NCBI RefSeq assembly: GCF_018614875.1
Contig: NZ_JAGGNW010000010.1
Location: forward strand, 248,001 to 312,000
Direction of reading: 5' to 3'
DNA from: Variovorax paradoxus
GTDB taxonomy: Bacteria; Pseudomonadota; Gammaproteobacteria; Burkholderiales; Burkholderiaceae_C
Length of the DNA stretch: 64,000 bases
Under the pieces are notes generated by a model that had not been told where the DNA came from, did not search any database, and was given only the letters and a program-made list of their open reading frames with translations. The stretch's first letter is position 1. Each line of letters begins with the position of its first letter. The translations under genes were made by a program, and so were the position numbers. Below are positions 63,646 through 64,000 of this stretch, piece by piece.

Positions 63646-64000
63646 ATGACCTTGCAGATCGGCACCCACACGCTGGAAAACCGCTTGTTCGTTGCGCCCA
63701 TGGCCGGCGTGACGGACCGGCCGTTCCGCATGCTGTGCCGCGGACTCGGCGCGGGCTACGCGGTCAGCGAGATGGTCACTTCGCGCAAGGAACTCTGGAA
63801 CACGCTCAAGACCTCGCGCCGCGCCAACCACGACGGCGAGCCGGGCCCCATTGCGGTGCAGATCGCCGGCACCGACGCGGCCATGATGGCCGAGGCCGCG
63901 GTCTACAACATCGAGCGCGGCGCGCAGATCATCGACATCAACATGGGCTGCCCGGCCAAGAAGGTCTGCAACAAGTGGGCCGGTTCCGCGCTGATGCGCG
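63646..64000 (+). CDS. dusB: tRNA-dihydrouridine synthase B (partial)
   Basis: The first 118 residues; the gene continues past the right edge. LFVAPMAGVTDRPFRMLCRG is the FMN-binding opening of Dus enzymes. IDINMGCPAKKVCNKWAGSA contains the catalytic cysteine region with the CPAKKV sequence typical of DusB rather than DusA. It reduces uridines in the tRNA D-loop. In many proteobacteria fis follows, but that would lie outside the window. Confidence 0.92.
   Translation, partial: MTLQIGTHTLENRLFVAPMAGVTDRPFRMLCRGLGAGYAVSEMVTSRKELWNTLKTSRRANHDGEPGPIAVQIAGTDAAMMAEAAVYNIERGAQIIDINMGCPAKKVCNKWAGSALMR

Overview
The window is GC-rich, densely coded chromosomal DNA from a betaproteobacterium, most likely a Comamonadaceae member close to Variovorax. 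The evidence is an ornithine cyclodeaminase / HDAC-like deacylase / Bug-type binding-protein cluster, an ahcY gene behind an S-adenosylhomocysteine (SAH) riboswitch, a double-length UvrA, DUF2970 and DUF2325 proteins, and an intergenic GC-rich palindromic repeat of a type I recall from Comamonadaceae. This is recognition from sequence; no search was run. About 65 protein genes, one tRNA, one riboswitch and several promoters, operators and terminators can be supported.

Layout. 1-366: 5' part of a branched-chain-type ABC binding protein. 535-6402: tandem-fused UvrA with two palindromic repeats read in frame. 6521-9688: ornithine cyclodeaminase, HDAC-family deacylase, Bug/TctC binding protein. 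9725-12803 (minus): HAD phosphatase, prfC, phasin-like protein. 12987-16924: promoter, SAH riboswitch, then ahcY-tlyA-metF-rlpA, which joins the methyl cycle to a TlyA methyltransferase. 16934-19868: rlmJ, then a lipoprotein coupled to a trypsin-like protein lacking its catalytic serine. 19890-21470: rplM-rpsI and erpA with clear terminators. 21481-25385: anmK, M23 peptidase, tyrS. 25410-30611: OmpA/FecR pair, CDF transporter, dtd, methyltransferase, ybeY, phoH-like gene, ruvA.

30626-37091 (minus) is the most interesting region: seven tightly coupled genes corresponding to E. coli ynbABCD (CDP-alcohol phosphatidyltransferase, hydrolase-methyltransferase fusion, PAP2-tyrosine phosphatase fusion, CdsA-like cytidylyltransferase) plus a PlsC-like acyltransferase, an unrecognised small membrane protein and a YdeI-like protein. 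Together they look like a complete route for an uncharacterised phospholipid. The block lies between ruvA and ruvB, which are normally adjacent.

37262-44690: ruvB, DmeF-type metal exporter, LpxH-like phosphoesterase, two multiheme cytochromes c with a DUF2970 protein, and a MocR-type regulator coupled to alkB. 44691-45756: a decayed lower-GC stretch with a NIPSNAP gene and a dehydrogenase remnant, ending at tRNA-Met. 45904-54078: ECF sigma factor and membrane partner, enoyl-CoA hydratase, DUF2325 protein under a Fur-like palindrome, M61 peptidase, dsbC, UbiH-type hydroxylase, MOSC protein. 54085-60166 (minus): complete ribose operon rbsBACRKD with a 20-bp LacI-family operator. 60382-64000: ychF, a zeta-toxin-like kinase coupled to a 61-residue protein, a GST, a YqaA-type membrane protein and the start of dusB. 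No CRISPR array, intact insertion sequence or prophage was seen.
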